A stretch of DNA of 64,000 nt from Hyposmocoma kahamanoa (taxonomy: Eukaryota > Arthropoda > Insecta > Lepidoptera > Cosmopterigidae), in assembly GCF_003589595.1 (NCBI RefSeq), contig NW_020653415.1:171103-235102 (forward strand), written 5' to 3'. Numbering within the stretch: the stretch's first letter is position 1; the number at the start of each line of letters is the position of its first letter. Below, in pieces: positions 43,701 to 55,381 of this stretch. A program made the translations under genes and the position numbers. The notes under the pieces were generated by a model that saw only the letters and a list, made by a program, of their open reading frames with translations, had not been told where the DNA came from and did not search any database.

Positions 43701-46158
43701 CGAAAAAACCTGAAAATCTACGAAATGTAAATACGTCAGAATACCGTCACTCTTGACTCATATTACGTACCGAAAATCAGTATAAAATTTAGAACTTAGA
43801 ACATTATTATGTTATTTAGTCCTCGGGCACAACTAACAATTTGAATTCACTTTGTGTAAAACCAAATTTATTGAATTTTGTTAGACATTCCATTCCAATT
43901 TTCCGTCACCAAGCAATCTACGTTCCGTTTCATGTGGTTGATGAATTAGTTGACTATTAAAAAAAATAATAACGCGCCGTACGTCACCAACCTACACGTA
44001 ATGCCTCGTTGTTTTTTCTATAAGTCATGTTCACAAAGCTGTGAAGTTTGAAATAAAACATCATTTTTTTGAATAATTAAAAGTTGTAATAGCTAATAAG
44101 CGAAACGGAGCGTACACCTGTAAAATGAACGAGTAGCGACATCTATTACAACTTGTGAGTACTTGAAGAATAATAGTTATCTTGAACCGCAATAGGTGGC
44201 ATTACTGGTGACATGCTCAACCATATAACCGTAAGTGTTGTTTTTTCTAAGGACTGTTATTTTCGCAATCCGTAAAATATTCGCATTCACCTAGAATAAA
44301 AGCAAACTTTACATTTCAATCGTTTATGGACAATGTTAATCACTTATTCGCTTATATCACAACAAACAAGACCATAAGGCTTGGACTCTAATACTAAAAA
44401 GGTGAATGATGTGTTAGGTGGTGATCAAGTCTGGCACCAGTCACATAGCCGAAGATTCCTTTATAAGAGTTTGTTAGGTTTTTTTTTTGTTTTGTGTTTG
44501 TGGCTCATCATACACTGGTTGGATCACCAAAGTACAAAGTTGTGCACCAAATGCACCAACCAGTCAAAATTAATAAATAAATGCTAGCTATATTTTGTTC
44601 GTCAGTGCATTATAAAGAATTGTTTTTGTCATGATTCTTTATTAAACAAGGCGGCGTCGGTGAACCACCCACATCATACTGCTTTTTTAACCCGACATCA
44701 TTGGGGTTGGGTCATAATGACTCGTAACATTTATAATTTTGAATAATTTTTTTTGTAAGTACGCGTGAGACGTTGCTGTTCTTCTCAGTAGCTGGAACCA
44801 ACATTGTGTTCTAAATATTTTTGACTAGAAAACAGTTTGGCGAAAGTCGTGCCCTGAGATACACGTATGCAATTATCAAACAGAGTAAATACGACCCATC
44901 CTCATTGCCTACGCCTATTTTGCGCCATTTTCAAGTGAAGCCTGTATCAGATCCAGAAACTTCTTTAAATCCACTTAGCTTCAGATGATACAGATGGTGG
45001 AGATAGATGATACAGTTTGGCTGAAAACACAATGACCTTTTACACATTGCTGGCCTAATCCGTTCAGGATGTGCCAATGTCACTTGACAGGACAAAAGCG
45101 CAAAAGAATCTGACAATTCGTTGGTGAATAATTAGAGGAGCCTCCTGCTAAGACACCGAACGTACGTAGAAGATGCTAAGCATGGTCTGCAAAAAGAGAC
45201 TGCAAAACAAAACACAAAGGTTGCAACAAATATATTTGTCCTGAACACACAAGGTTGCAACAAATATATTTATCCTGAACACACAGTATCTTTCTGCAGT
45301 GTTTATTCTTATAGAAGATTTTAATTAACTTTTTTATACTTGTTTTTAAAGATTAGATAGCCCTATGAATAAAATGCCAGAAACAATTGAAAGGATTGAT
45401 TATTAGTGTATAAAATATAAGAATGCACAATTTTGTTGTAAATTTTTGTGTGTTTATGTAAAAGTTTCATAAACCGAATTAAGAGTTCGTGAATAAATAT
45501 TTATTATATTCTGTTATTTCTAAGTTCAAAGTATAATTATTAGCAATGAAAGAGACTCAGTCTTTTAAGGCGTTTTATAATGACTCGACTCCATTTTACA
45601 GGACTCCACTCTAAAATTAAGACTGGGGATTCGAGTTTTTATTAATAAGACTCAGTCGTTATACTAAACGACTCAAAAGACTTAAACGACCGAGTTGTAA
45701 TTACATACAAATAATTATACTATTAAATAACAAAGATTCCGGATTTATACAAAAACATACATTACATATGTGGGTAATATTGACCCACCATACAGTCGGT
45801 GTAGCAATATCCTACCACAATGACGCCGGGTTAAATTGGAATTTTTACCAGTACGATTAAAACAGGTAGACCACACTGTAAACCGAGCTAGATCACACTG
45901 CAGGTGTTATTTACCTAAATATGTATGAATATAATATAACGCTACGGAAATATCTGTGTATCTATCAAAAATAACAATCAGAAAACGTTTAAATGTCTAG
46001 TATTATTGCAACAACGAAAAAACCACTTTCAGGTTTTTGTCATTGCGATCTCTGTGGTATCTCTAAACGGCTGATGATGGAATGACGTTAGAAGAGGAAG
46101 GTGGAGTCCAAGTCTACAGATTTTTAGGTACGCGTTTAAATAAAGCAAATGTTCTAAC
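43701..46158. other. AT-rich intron stretch with a 34-bp tandem duplication
   Basis: 45213-45282 holds two copies of a 34-bp unit (ggttgcaacaaatatattt followed by tcctgaacacaca). Near 45560-45690 gact/agtc words recur. No gene is supported. Confidence 0.4.
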
Positions 46159-46327
46159 CTGAATGTGGCGTCGAACGGGCAGTGACCGTCTTCTCGAGAT
46201 TGTCATGCTGCCTCGCTAGTTGCTCGACAACTTCTTGCAGGCGCATCTTTTGTTCCCGTTCGTGTTGCAGCGCCCGGGACATGCGTGCTGTAGACGCCGC
46301 TGCCGCCGACATGAATTCCGAACACGC
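46159..46327 (-). CDS. Osbp: Osbp exon (coiled coil, second part)
   Basis: 169 nt: 56 codons plus first base of Gly. Acceptor attgtctcag, donor gttaga. Reads ACSEFMSAAAASTARMSRAL, then QHEREQKMRLQEVVEQLARQ, HDNLEKTVTARSTPHS. It aligns with the OSBP helix YERDQRIRLEETLEQLAKQH. This region mediates dimerisation between PH and FFAT. Confidence 0.95.
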
Positions 46328-46582
46328 CTGAGACAATGGTAATAGTTTTTACTTGTACGGGTATGTTTTTAATCAAAAGAAACATTGAGAGGAATGTGGG
46401 CTAAGGTAGACCACGGCGTACACAATTCAAATCGAATACAAGAATACAAGATATTTATTCGCTGAAAAATGTAGTTTACAATGGTGTTATAGTATATTAT
46501 TATTAGATCGTACATTTCACCAAAACTTGGCATGCGAATATTTTACACAATTCTTATTTCAATCACGCACAGTGGTTAAATT

Positions 46583-47076
46583 TTACACTTTATGTTATCA
46601 ATTAAAAAATCATTTATATTGTAGTAGCATTGTGTAACTAACAAATTATGTAATTTTATTTTAAATTGCCTACAATTTAGTTCTTTAACTGCATCTGGTA
46701 TTTTATTAAATAATTTAGGTGCCAATAAAAACATCGTTCTATTGTAAAATTCCAAGGTGGGGCGTTGTTTTGGCCGTATTTCTATTTTGTTTTCCTGGGA
46801 TGTCTGGTTTTCACTAGATTAAAGTTGCCTGGATTTTGTTTTATATAAACACAGGCCTCGTAAATATACATAGATGGTAGGGTTAAAATTTTTAGTTTTC
46901 TAAAATAGGGTACACAGCTTTCTCGCTGGCCCACACCAAACATGGCCCTGACACATTTCTTCTGGGTTTTAAACAGTGGTGTAATATGTGTTGCAGCAGC
47001 GTTCCCCCAAAGCAGCATGAGATCGATTGAGAATGTTAATTGTAACTTTTTTATTAAAAAAGAACCGGACCTCAAA
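46583..47076 (-). pseudogene. Non-LTR retrotransposon RT C-terminal fragment
   Basis: Minus frames: SIDLMLLWGNAAATHITPLF, KTQKKCVRAMFGVGQRESCV, PYFRKLKILTLPSMYIYEAC, then after one frameshift RPTLEFYNRTMFLLAPKLFN and KIPDAVKELNCRQFKIKL ending in TAA at 46583. It is the thumb/C-terminal part of a jockey-like protein. A short 3' UTR probably runs to about 46440. Confidence 0.8.
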
Positions 47077-47078
47077 CG

Positions 47079-47489
47079 TTCGTAAAATCACATCTATTTG
47101 CTAAGTATTATTGAAATCAGTTACTGGAAAATGCGCGAAATCGAATAGGCTATGGGGTGGAATTCCCTGCCTGTAGACTTGTTCCCTGAAACTTATAACT
47201 TGGACCTTTTCAAGGCGAGAGTGAGTAGGCATTATTTAGGTGTGCATGCTACATCGTCGACGTCATCGTCATTTTCCACCAGAGATCTAATGCACACTTT
47301 TTATTAAAAAAAAATCCCCTAGTTTGCCACCAGGTGGAATATTTTCTTCAAATTTAAATGGGACCAATACTGAGGTTCCAACAACAAAAAGAATTATCTA
47401 AATAGATTCACAAATCGTTATCGCGTAACATACATATAAAAAAATATAGTCGAATTGAGAATCTCCTCCTTGTTTTGAAGTCGGTTAAA
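47079..47489 (-). mobile_element. MITE family M1 split by a retrotransposon fragment
   Basis: One end at 47083-47140 (ttattgaaatcagttactgg, aaatgcgcgaaa) and the other at 47329-47489 (ggtggaatattttcttcaaa, ending ttttgaagtcggtt). Between them 47142-47320 is foreign. Confidence 0.65.
47142..47320 (+). pseudogene. Retrotransposon 3' fragment inserted in a MITE
   Basis: Plus frame WNSLPVDLFPETYNLDLFKA then RVSRHYLGVHATSSTSSS, the last block of the protein seen whole at 60900-61047. A further 3' UTR scrap (gtggggtcactcatttgcct, A-run) is at 47690-47735. Confidence 0.7.
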
Positions 47490-47620
47490 AATGGAAATAA
47501 ATGACTCTGCTACTTTACAAAGCCAAATGAAGGTTAGATCGTGCAAAATAGCCGCTTGTAAAATACACAGGTTGTCTCGTTTTAAACTGTATTGATTGAC
47601 TTCAATGCTGAGCGCGTTAA

Positions 47621-47643
47621 TATATATATATATATATATACTT
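47621..47643. repeat. (AT)n microsatellite
   Basis: Uninterrupted alternating ta run. Confidence 0.8.
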
Positions 47644-47964
47644 ATTTGATTTTGTATCAATAGGTAGATTCCATTTTTAATTTAAAATAGAGAGGCGTGG
47701 GGTCACTCATTTGCCTGGCATGAAGAAAAAAAATAGTTAATACATTTTTCTTAAGCTATTGCATGAATTTGTTCAACGCACTATAAATATGTACTTTTTT
47801 ATCAAGTAATTACAATTTATAATCGTTTTCAAGCATGCATGTTAATTGATTTTAATCTCTTTGTCATCTGACTATTCAGGAGTCTGATCCTGTTGTAGTA
47901 TATTAATCTTGCTAACTACCAGATTATGCATTGGAGTATCCAAAAAATGATTATAATATTTTTT

Positions 47965-48160
47965 ATATCAAATTAATATGGCGCCACCGTCTAAGCGAAA
48001 AAGGCACGGAACCAAAATCGAGCGTACTACTAGCTGTTTGAGTATGTTCGCTCGAAGTAAATTTAAAAATTATCTACTTTTCACGCCCTAGAGATTAAAG
48101 GATATACTTTACTCCCGTTTACTATGTAAGGCTATATTGACGTACTTTTAGAACATAGTT
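47965..48160 (-). repeat. Dispersed repeat, inverted partner of 22405-22580
   Basis: tatggcgccaccgtctaagc, gcacggaaccaaaatcgagc, actttactcccgtttac and gacgtacttttagaaca are reverse matches to the other copy 25 kb away. Confidence 0.65.
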
Positions 48161-48505
48161 TCCCAAAGTGGTCCCTACCGCTCGCCAGTAGGCGCTGAAC
48201 AGTTCTAGGCGAGAAATTGGGAGACGACGATGCTGTCCAGGAGGTGCCATCACATTTGAAAAAAAAACCTGACATATCCATATAAACTATACTACAAAAT
48301 ATACATAACTTTTTTCCTTGTGATTTTTATATTAACTTAATATGAAAAATACGTGTTTTCAATTATTTATCGTGGTGGTGGACGTTGAAATTTTTTTATC
48401 TTGCCTAAGTGGCCGATGAGTTCAAAAGTTTGGGAACCTAAGTTTTAGCGCATAGAGATACGCCAATGCAATAAGTCTCTATAAATGATGTCTCTCGATA
48501 CTCAC

Positions 48506-48782
48506 ATTCATCATAGCATTACAAGATATCCTGAACAACGTAGCTCGTTCAGCGACTTGTATCGTAATATCTGAGGGCGGTATTTCCAAGTCCACAAGCG
48601 ACCTCTGCAGGACCGCACCGTGTCTTGCAACTAATTCTGAACACGTTCGAAGGTCGTGGAATCGGGCTGCTAGCTCCCGTGCAATTCCACCCGCATCCTC
48701 GCCATCTGCCTCGCCTACACCGGAGATTGCTACCGCATTTGAACCAATTTGGTCTTCGTCGTCATCCGATTCTTGAGCTCGA
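48506..48782 (-). CDS. Osbp: Osbp exon (coiled coil, first part)
   Basis: 277 nt: one base completing Ile/Met-position codon, then 92 codons. Acceptor attcaacag, donor gtgagt. Reads RAQESDDDEDQIGSNAVAIS, an insect-specific Gly/Ala/Asp stretch, then ARFHDLRTCSELVARHGAVL, QRSLVDLEIPPSD and ERATLFRISCNAMMN. The last two blocks match OSBP (CNDLIAKHGTALQRSL and ERATLFRITSNAMIN). Confidence 0.95.
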
Positions 48783-48953
48783 CTGTTGAATAACAATTAC
48801 ATTTTGAATTATAACATTGCTTGTTCGTTTTTGTAAAATAATAACTTACATTTATTTACTAAAGCTATAGACATAAACATCAGGAGTTACAGAAATAGGG
48901 GTGTACGAAGGCTCCTTGATAATAACAAATCATTTCTTTTTTGTACGTTTCTT

Positions 48954-49360
48954 GTAGCAGTAGAACTCCTTGTTATCCAGGGAAGTACTATTTCTAAGCA
49001 GTGTAAATAATAAATAATACGTATGACACAAATAACGCATCAGCGTCGATGGAAAATTTGCATTATTTAAAATGCATAAAGTACGTGACAGCGGTTGGGG
49101 TGTATCATGCTCTGTAGCCTTTTTTAGTAGCAGTAGAGCTCCTTGTGAAAGAGTTCGTCCAGGGAAGTACTGCCACCTTATGTATTTCTACCGCCAAGCA
49201 GTAATGTCAGTATTATTGTGTTTCGGTTTTCAAGGGTAAGGGTGCTGGTGAAATTACAGGCACATGCGACTTGTCAACTTATGTCTCAGGGTGACGGGCG
49301 CAGTGGCAGTACCCATTTAAAGATCTTTGTGATTTAAAGCTATGAATGGCAACTGTTAAC
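48954..49360 (+). repeat. SINE-like repeat S2, two adjacent copies
   Basis: 48954-49010 is a short broken copy (gtagcagtagaactccttgt, cagggaagtacta). 49048-49355 is a long copy with the same 5' extension as 9235-9583 (tttgcattatttaaaatgca). Confidence 0.7.
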
Positions 49361-49938
49361 CTCTATGTAGCTATGTAACTAGGCAGCTTTGTAAATACCA
49401 CTGCGCAATGTGACAGCGACAAAAAGCTAAGTTTCAGGGCTATCTATAGCTACTCTTTTATAGGGGTACAGCATACTTGCTGGTCAAACAGAAACCGATA
49501 ATCTCAAACCAGAAACAGAAACACTTTGTTACAAAGCGTAATTCATCAAATTATGTACCATAACATATTCAGTTATAGTCTTATTTTATACATTCGTTTT
49601 ATTATATATTTTATGTGTATTAGTGTATCATTATTTATTTAATATAATGTAGTCGTGTGTACATTTGATACAATAAATTTATTCTTTATTTATTGAGTAT
49701 GCAGCAGCCAATTTAATGATTTATTAGATTTTATTGCCGACACAGGACACAACTTTCCTTTCAATTATTCAAAGGTTAGCTGGAAGTAATCCCTTTATGG
49801 GATAAGCTCGTACAATAACGTTTTATTTCTTTGTTAAAAATTTGTAATTTGTTTGTGTTGTACTATAAAGTGTTTACATACATTCTTCTAGACTTCTAAT
49901 TTTTTAAGTCATCGGCGACCCAGCAATTAATGAGGAGG
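49361..49938. other. Unassigned intron sequence
   Basis: AT-rich, no supported feature. Confidence 0.35.
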
Positions 49939-50222
49939 TAGCAGTAGAGCTCCTTAAGAAAGAGTTCGTCCAGGGAAGCACTGCTACCTTACCTATTTCT
50001 GCCACCAAGCAGTAACGTGAGCATTACTGCGTATCGGTTTCGAATGGTAAGGGTGCTGGTGAAAACACAGGCACATGGGACTTGTCAACTTATGTCTCAG
50101 GGTGTGGGGCGCAGTGGCACTGCAACTGTTATCGACAGGCGTGTCCCTTACCACCAGGCGCACAACTTGTTCGTCCGATCAAAACTGGGCACCAATCGGC
50201 GAGTACAGTACTCGCCGATTGG
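49939..50222 (+). repeat. SINE-like repeat S2 ending in a perfect hairpin
   Basis: Family body from gtagcagtagagctccttaa to ccaccaggcgcacaacttgt. Its expected tail is replaced by a 31-bp perfect palindrome at 50192-50222 (ccaatcggcgagtac, one central base, inverse). Confidence 0.7.
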
Positions 50223-50849
50223 CAAATTCTTCCACCACGATAGCAAGCATATTAGAGTGTACGCCATAGATGCGATAAGAAGAAGTCACAAAACCTGATC
50301 GACTGTTCTTTTTTGAACCACCTCAGACGGATAAATATAACCGAAACAGTTTATGTGTTATTAGACTTTAGAATAGAGTACCTAATGACATCAAAAACTT
50401 GCACATTAAAACACTGAGGACGACATTGTATGAATGGTTGAAGCATAAAGGTTATGATAGTATCAATTTTAGCTTTTTTTATTATATTATATAACACGAT
50501 ATATTACTTAAGTACTTATTAAATATACCTTTAAAAACTTATATTAATTATATTAATAGTTTAAAAGAGAAATAAGAGTTTAATAGGTATTTGCAGGCCT
50601 ACCTATAATGCCGAAGTTCCGATTAGGTTAAGTAGGCCTGACTGATAATTTACTCGCGTTTATTTCCGGTTTGAATATTGATAATTTCATTATTAAACAA
50701 AGATCGAATAAATTTGTATTGAATTGATATTCAATTATTTTTTGTGAAATTACTCCACTAGTTTATTATAATTATTAATTGCAATGAATAGCGATATCTC
50801 TAGCCAGGGCTGGTAACTGTAAAGTTACTAACTGGGTGACGAAATACTT
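50223..50849. other. Unassigned intron sequence
   Basis: AT-rich, nothing supported. Confidence 0.35.
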
Positions 50850-51250
50850 TCATTATATTTCTCATAGATGGCGCTACGGCTAAAAAGTCTATGAAAAACC
50901 AAATACAAAGATTCGAAAAATAGAAATAAGCACATAGAAAAAATCGTGAGGTCCGCTGGTTCGTTCCGTGGCTTAGTTGGCATAGAGTCTGACGCGGTTT
51001 GCTAGAATCTGCCCGGATCGAAAGAATTTTTCTAAGTGTTCGATCTTTGTATTAATAATTATAATAAAGATCGAATAATAAGAAAAAAAATCACTTTCAT
51101 CGGTTGGATTTGAACCTATGTCTCCCAGCAAACCGTGCCAGACGTCATGCCAACTACGCTTAGAATTTTTTCAAAAAGTGCGATTTTTGTTTGATAATTA
51201 TAAGAAACTAGTGGAGTAATTTCACAAAAAATAATTAAATATCATGATAG
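50850..51250. repeat. Two tRNA-like SINEs in opposite orientation
   Basis: 50850-51070 is a forward S3 copy (atggcgctacggctaaaaag, ttcgttccgtggcttagttg, tail cgatctttgtattaataatt). 51080-51250 is a reverse tRNA-like copy with B-box-like ttggatttgaacc and A-box-like aaccgtgccagacgtcatgcc, sharing the same tail type. Confidence 0.6.
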
Positions 51251-52320
51251 TAAAACATCCTGACAACATCGTCATTTTTATATTAACTAGCTGTAGCAAA
51301 GGGTAAATTTAACACGATTTTCATCAGAAGAAATTTATTCCCCAACATTATAACATTTACTTTGTACGTACCTTCTACATCGGTTTTTCTTTTCAAATAT
51401 CCGCCCTTCGCCCCTAAGAATTAAGTTCTTCAACAGGCAACACAAATATTGATATCAAAAGTGCTAAGTATTACTGTTACTTTTTTGTATAATTTTCTAT
51501 GTTTATTATCTGTATAATTTTGACTGAAGGACTTAAATCCATAGTCATGATATGAAATTAAAAAAAATCTAATGTGAACCTTATTGCCAGCATTACAGGC
51601 TTCTTACGTTTCTGGGCGAATATGTAATCCTTTTCCTACACTTAAAAACATATTGTTCACACCTGAACAATCAACTCAAAACTCTACATAGCAACGAATA
51701 TGGATTACAGTAGCAAATCGACATTGCATTGAGTCATATGTCCATGACATACACAGTAGGTATATTTTCTATAGTTATGAATCATTTGAATGTTACGGAA
51801 GTTGACGATTTCATTGTAATAATATATTATTTGCCATTACAATTTTCTCACTCATTAATTCGCTACTGCAATTCAAAAGGTACCTCAACTGTTTAAATAC
51901 AAGGTTAATTAACGTGTAATTATATTAAATGCGTAACTGAATAATATAAAAAAATAAAAAATATTATTAAGGCTAAATTGTTGTTATTTTAACGTGGATA
52001 AAAAAGCTTTTTATTATTATTATTATTTGCTTTATTCTTCTCGGCTTGTTATTATTATTATCATTATTATTATATCTGGTCAAGTCACACAATAACGTTC
52101 AATATTTGGATAATCGGATAAGTGAAAAAATTATAGCGTAAAATAGTGCGTTACAATGAAACAGGTTACTAATGCAATAGCTATAATATAATATATAATA
52201 TACATATAAGGGATAGCTTTGAATCTCTAGGTGTTATTCATAGTCCCAAGACGATCCGCTGTTTGCGATCAGCGAATTTTCGCTTCCAACGAATGGGAAT
52301 ATTCCGACACACACCAAATT
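51251..52320. other. Intron sequence, mostly unassigned
   Basis: 51285-51410 (actagctgtagcaaagggta) resembles the 3' tail of common insect repeats. (att)n runs occur at about 52009-52075. Confidence 0.35.
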
Positions 52321-52550
52321 CACCCCTCGTGGAAGAATGGCATAAGTGGAGTGACGACAAACACGATTATTGCTCCATCTGATACAGAAAATATAATGCG
52401 CATGCTCTCCAATTCTTGTAATTCTATGGACTAATATTGTAGATAGAGTTGCAAGAAATGGAGAGGATGTGAGTTATATTTTTCTGTATCTAATGAGGCA
52501 ATAAACATGTTTGACGTAACTCCACTTATGGCATTCTTCTATGAGGGGTG
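52321..52550. mobile_element. Palindromic MITE (family P1), intact copy
   Basis: Arms cacccctcgtggaagaatgg and cataagtggagtgacg on the left, with their inverse on the right (taactccacttatggcattc, atgaggggtg). The centre (tctccaattcttg against caagaaatggaga) is the same as in 37511-37604. Confidence 0.8.
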
Positions 52551-52560
52551 CGAAATATAT

Positions 52561-53083
52561 ACGGCCATTCTCACATTCGGCATTCTCAGCCTAATTACCG
52601 TAGCCATTTCGATGTTCTCAGTCTATTTACCGTAGCTATTGTTTTTTCTAGTCTATTATGCTCAACAACATTAAAATATGAAAACTTTAAGCTAAACTAT
52701 CAACATATCTAAATGGTATTAGAATAGACAAAGTAGTTTTCAAGTTATTAAGACATAAATATTTTATGGAAACGATAACTACATCTATTGCTACTAATTA
52801 CCGTAGCCATGGATACGGTAATTAGAAAGTTCAAACATTTTTAAGGTACGGTAATTAGATCTAATTACCGTTTCCATGAAACATTTGTGTCTTAATAACT
52901 CGAAAACTACTTCGTCTATTCTAATACCATTTAGACATATTGATAATTTAGTTTAAAAGTTTTCATATTTCAATGTTATTGGGTATAATAAGCGAGAAAA
53001 AGCAATGGCTACGGTAATTAGGCCGAGGACACAGAAATGGCTACGGTAATTGGGTTGAGAACACCGAATGTGAGAATGGCCGT
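52561..53083. mobile_element. 523-bp near-complete palindrome
   Basis: The ends acggccattctcacattcgg and its inverse, and the arms, pair along nearly the entire length (for example agttttcaagttattaagac against gtcttaataactcgaaaact). The unit ctaattaccgtagcca occurs repeatedly in both arms. It lies 10 bp from the palindrome at 52321-52550. Confidence 0.85.
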
Positions 53084-53501
53084 TATGAATAAAGTTGAAA
53101 AAATATTATTTACACCGACGAATGTTATCTCTTGGAACGACTTATTCTTTCTATTACAATAGGGAATGATCTTGTGACGTCGTACGAGTCATGGGTGCGT
53201 AAATGCTTTTTCTGAATTCTAATTTTTAATCATTTATTTACTCATCAAATCGTTTTTATAAACTACTAGGTACTCCGTAAAATACCGACTGCCGACTCTT
53301 TTTGTACTAATTCAACAAAGTTAGTTCCGCATAAAGATTACCAAGTTTAGAATTAACTGCGAATGAATAAAAGCGTTTAAACTAGTTGTTTGCACTATAC
53401 GGATGGCATGTGCGTTACCGAGACTCTTTTGTCCTATTGTATTCTAAAAATTAAGCGATGAAATGAATCGGTGCAAATAATATTTCGCCATTTGTACTTA
53501 C
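53084..53501. other. Unassigned intron sequence
   Basis: Nothing supported between the palindrome and the PH exon. Confidence 0.35.
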
Positions 53502-53679
53502 ATAGCTTTAGCTTTAGCAAGCTCCAACGCTGTGACCCAGCTCTGCCTTTCGACTTCGTCATGTGCGCGGATGTGGAACGTCTGTGTGCCTCCGTTGCTG
53601 ATGACGAACGTGCACGAGTCAGCTGTGTGGATGAGCGCCCCCAGCAGGGATATTGTGCCGCGGCATGTGTGCGCCATCT
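53502..53679 (-). CDS. Osbp: Osbp exon (second half of the PH domain)
   Basis: 178 nt: two bases completing Glu, 58 codons, two bases of the next codon. Acceptor aatcaagcag, donor gtaagt. Reads MAHTCRGTISLLGALIHTAD, SCTFVISNGGTQTFHIRAHD, EVERQSWVTALELAKAKA. The final helix with invariant Trp closes the PH fold, and the block matches OSBP closely. The exon encoding the start of PH is not in the window. Confidence 0.96.
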
Positions 53680-53801
53680 CTGCTTGATTTCTGAAAAGAT
53701 AGTAATTAAAAATCAGTCAACTGCAAAGAAACAGAAATCGGAATTGTGGTCACTGACTTAATGTAACCGTTACTTCTATATTTTAACATTGTGTGACATT
53801 T

Positions 53802-54019
53802 TTAACCGACTTCAAAAAAGGGAGGAGGTTCTCAATTCGACTATATATGTTTTTTTGTATGTATGTTACGCGATAACTCATTTGTGAACCGATTTTGATG
53901 ATTCGTTTTTGTTCTAAAGAGGATACCTCAGATGTGGTCTCATTTAAATTTGAAGAAAATATTCCACCGCTAGGTGTGGCAAACTAGGAGATGAATGACT
54001 TTTGAGGTCGGTTTTTTTT
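53802..54019 (+). mobile_element. MITE family M1, best copy
   Basis: Full unit: ttaaccgacttcaaaaaagg, ttctcaattcgactatat, gttacgcgataactcatttg, aaccgattttgatgattcg, aatttgaagaaaatattcca, ending gaggtcggttttttt. Inverted ends aaccgacttcaaaa and ttttgaggtcggtt. Confidence 0.8.
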
Positions 54020-54053
54020 AATATTCTGTACTATTTTATAAATTTTTTAAAAC

Positions 54054-54113
54054 ATATTTTCATCACGCTTGCACGTAGATATGTTTACCTACGTGCAAGT
54101 GTGATGAAAATAT
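54054..54113. repeat. Hairpin
   Basis: atattttcatcacgcttgca against tgcaagtgtgatgaaaatat with an inner cgtag/ctacg and a 10-nt loop. Confidence 0.85.
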
Positions 54114-54930
54114 ATAATATAATATAATATATAATAATAGCATGATTACATGCAGGCTAACTTGACTATAATAGAGGTTAAAATTTATTGTACAATACAA
54201 AGAATGTTATTCCACACTTTATTGTTTTATTCTGTATACAGGGGATTTACTTTGTAGCAAGTTCGCGTTACAAAACGATATGAACTTTATTAAGGAAAAC
54301 GAACTTAACAACTGATGCAAAAGTCGTAGATTAAAGTTGTCAATTTTCCTTATAAAGGTAGACAAGTTAAATGATATTTCCAAGGTGTTTTTTTTTATTT
54401 AAATACTAGTTACACTTTCAGTTGATTATTCATATTGTCTGTACAAAAATTATTTATTAACAATCTTGTAACATAGAGCGGATCCGAACTGAAACTTATG
54501 GTCCCACTAACTGGTGCTCGCGACTTCGTCGGCATAGAATAAGTACTTCGAGTAGCCTACTGTACTATACTAATGTTTATAGTCGTATTGGTGCTACATA
54601 CACATTTCATCCTTATTTCACACCCCTTAAGATTAATTTTTGTGACAAAAAGTAACCGTATATCCTTCTCTCAGGTTTACCAAAATTCATCAAAATTGAT
54701 TCAGCGGTTTAGGCGTGAAAACGTAACACGTAACCGTTACTTTCGCCTTTATAATATTATAGTTTGGATGTGTTGAATTTACGTCAATTTTCCTGACCAT
54801 AAAAACTTGAATAGTAGATAGTAAAATAAGAGAAGTATTGTAACTCCACGACACACGACGTGTACGGACGCACACAGTCGCATAAATAACGAAAGGCGTG
54901 TGGGGGCTGTGTGATAAGGCGAATGGGGAT
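54114..54930. other. Intron or flanking sequence with a repeat tail
   Basis: 54490-54740 (gctcgcgacttcgtcggcat, tcatcaaaattgattcagcg, gtttaggcgtgaaaacgta) is the widely dispersed tail of insect retroelement/Helitron-like repeats. I cannot assign it further. Confidence 0.4.
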
Positions 54931-55298
54931 TAGCGATGGGTGAGTCGAGTTATTTATCTCGATTAACTCGAGTTACTCCCACGACGAGTCAATTCGAGCA
55001 AATTGTTATTTACTCGAGCTAGCTCGTTTCGCTACACTGAGCCGAATACTTCATTCACACAACGCATCGGCTACTCGTTCTCACTCTGTTGGTTCGGCGA
55101 CCTTCGGAGCACGCTCGAGTCGCGGTCTGCCGGTCAATCTATCGTGCCCATCACTGTGAAAGATAGGTTCGTGTTCACATGGACATAGGCCGCGTCGTGT
55201 TCGCTAATCGCGAGCCGTCGCAACTCGGAATTGCTCTGTCAGATACCGAACTCGGGTAACTCGAGTTCAAAAAAAAATACAACTCGTCCCATCGCTAG
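54931..55298. mobile_element. Probable MITE rich in cgagt/actcg
   Basis: Ends tagcgatgggtgagtcgagt and the imperfect inverse aactcgtcccatcgcta. The interior repeats ctcgagt-type words. A target duplication could not be recognised, so the boundaries are uncertain. Confidence 0.5.
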
Positions 55299-55381
55299 TT
55301 AGTACGACCATTGTTATTGCAACGCAAGTGCAACGCGAGATTATACGAATGTGTGCGGCCGTACACGGCGTACAAGCCGCG

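Larger units (their letters stand above)
3684..53679 (-). other. Osbp: Osbp gene span, partial (oxysterol-binding protein)
   Basis: OSBP is a lipid-exchange protein at ER-Golgi contact sites. Its PH domain binds PI4P, its FFAT motif binds VAP in the ER, and its ORD domain exchanges sterol for PI4P. Thirteen coding exons (plus one duplicate) were joined by reading GT-AG junctions. All phases agree and the product is 723 complete residues after a split first codon. Order: second half of PH, coiled coil, FFAT, linkers, ORD, C-terminal GCPDIF. Human OSBP is about 807 residues, so mainly the N-terminal leader and first half of PH are missing. They lie beyond the right edge, since no such exon is visible at 53680-64000. 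Introns hold almost all mobile DNA in the window and one nested gene. Confidence 0.95.

Noticed and set aside
53471..53761. 96-codon plus frame over the PH exon
   Set aside because: Antisense shadow of the conserved minus-strand PH exon.
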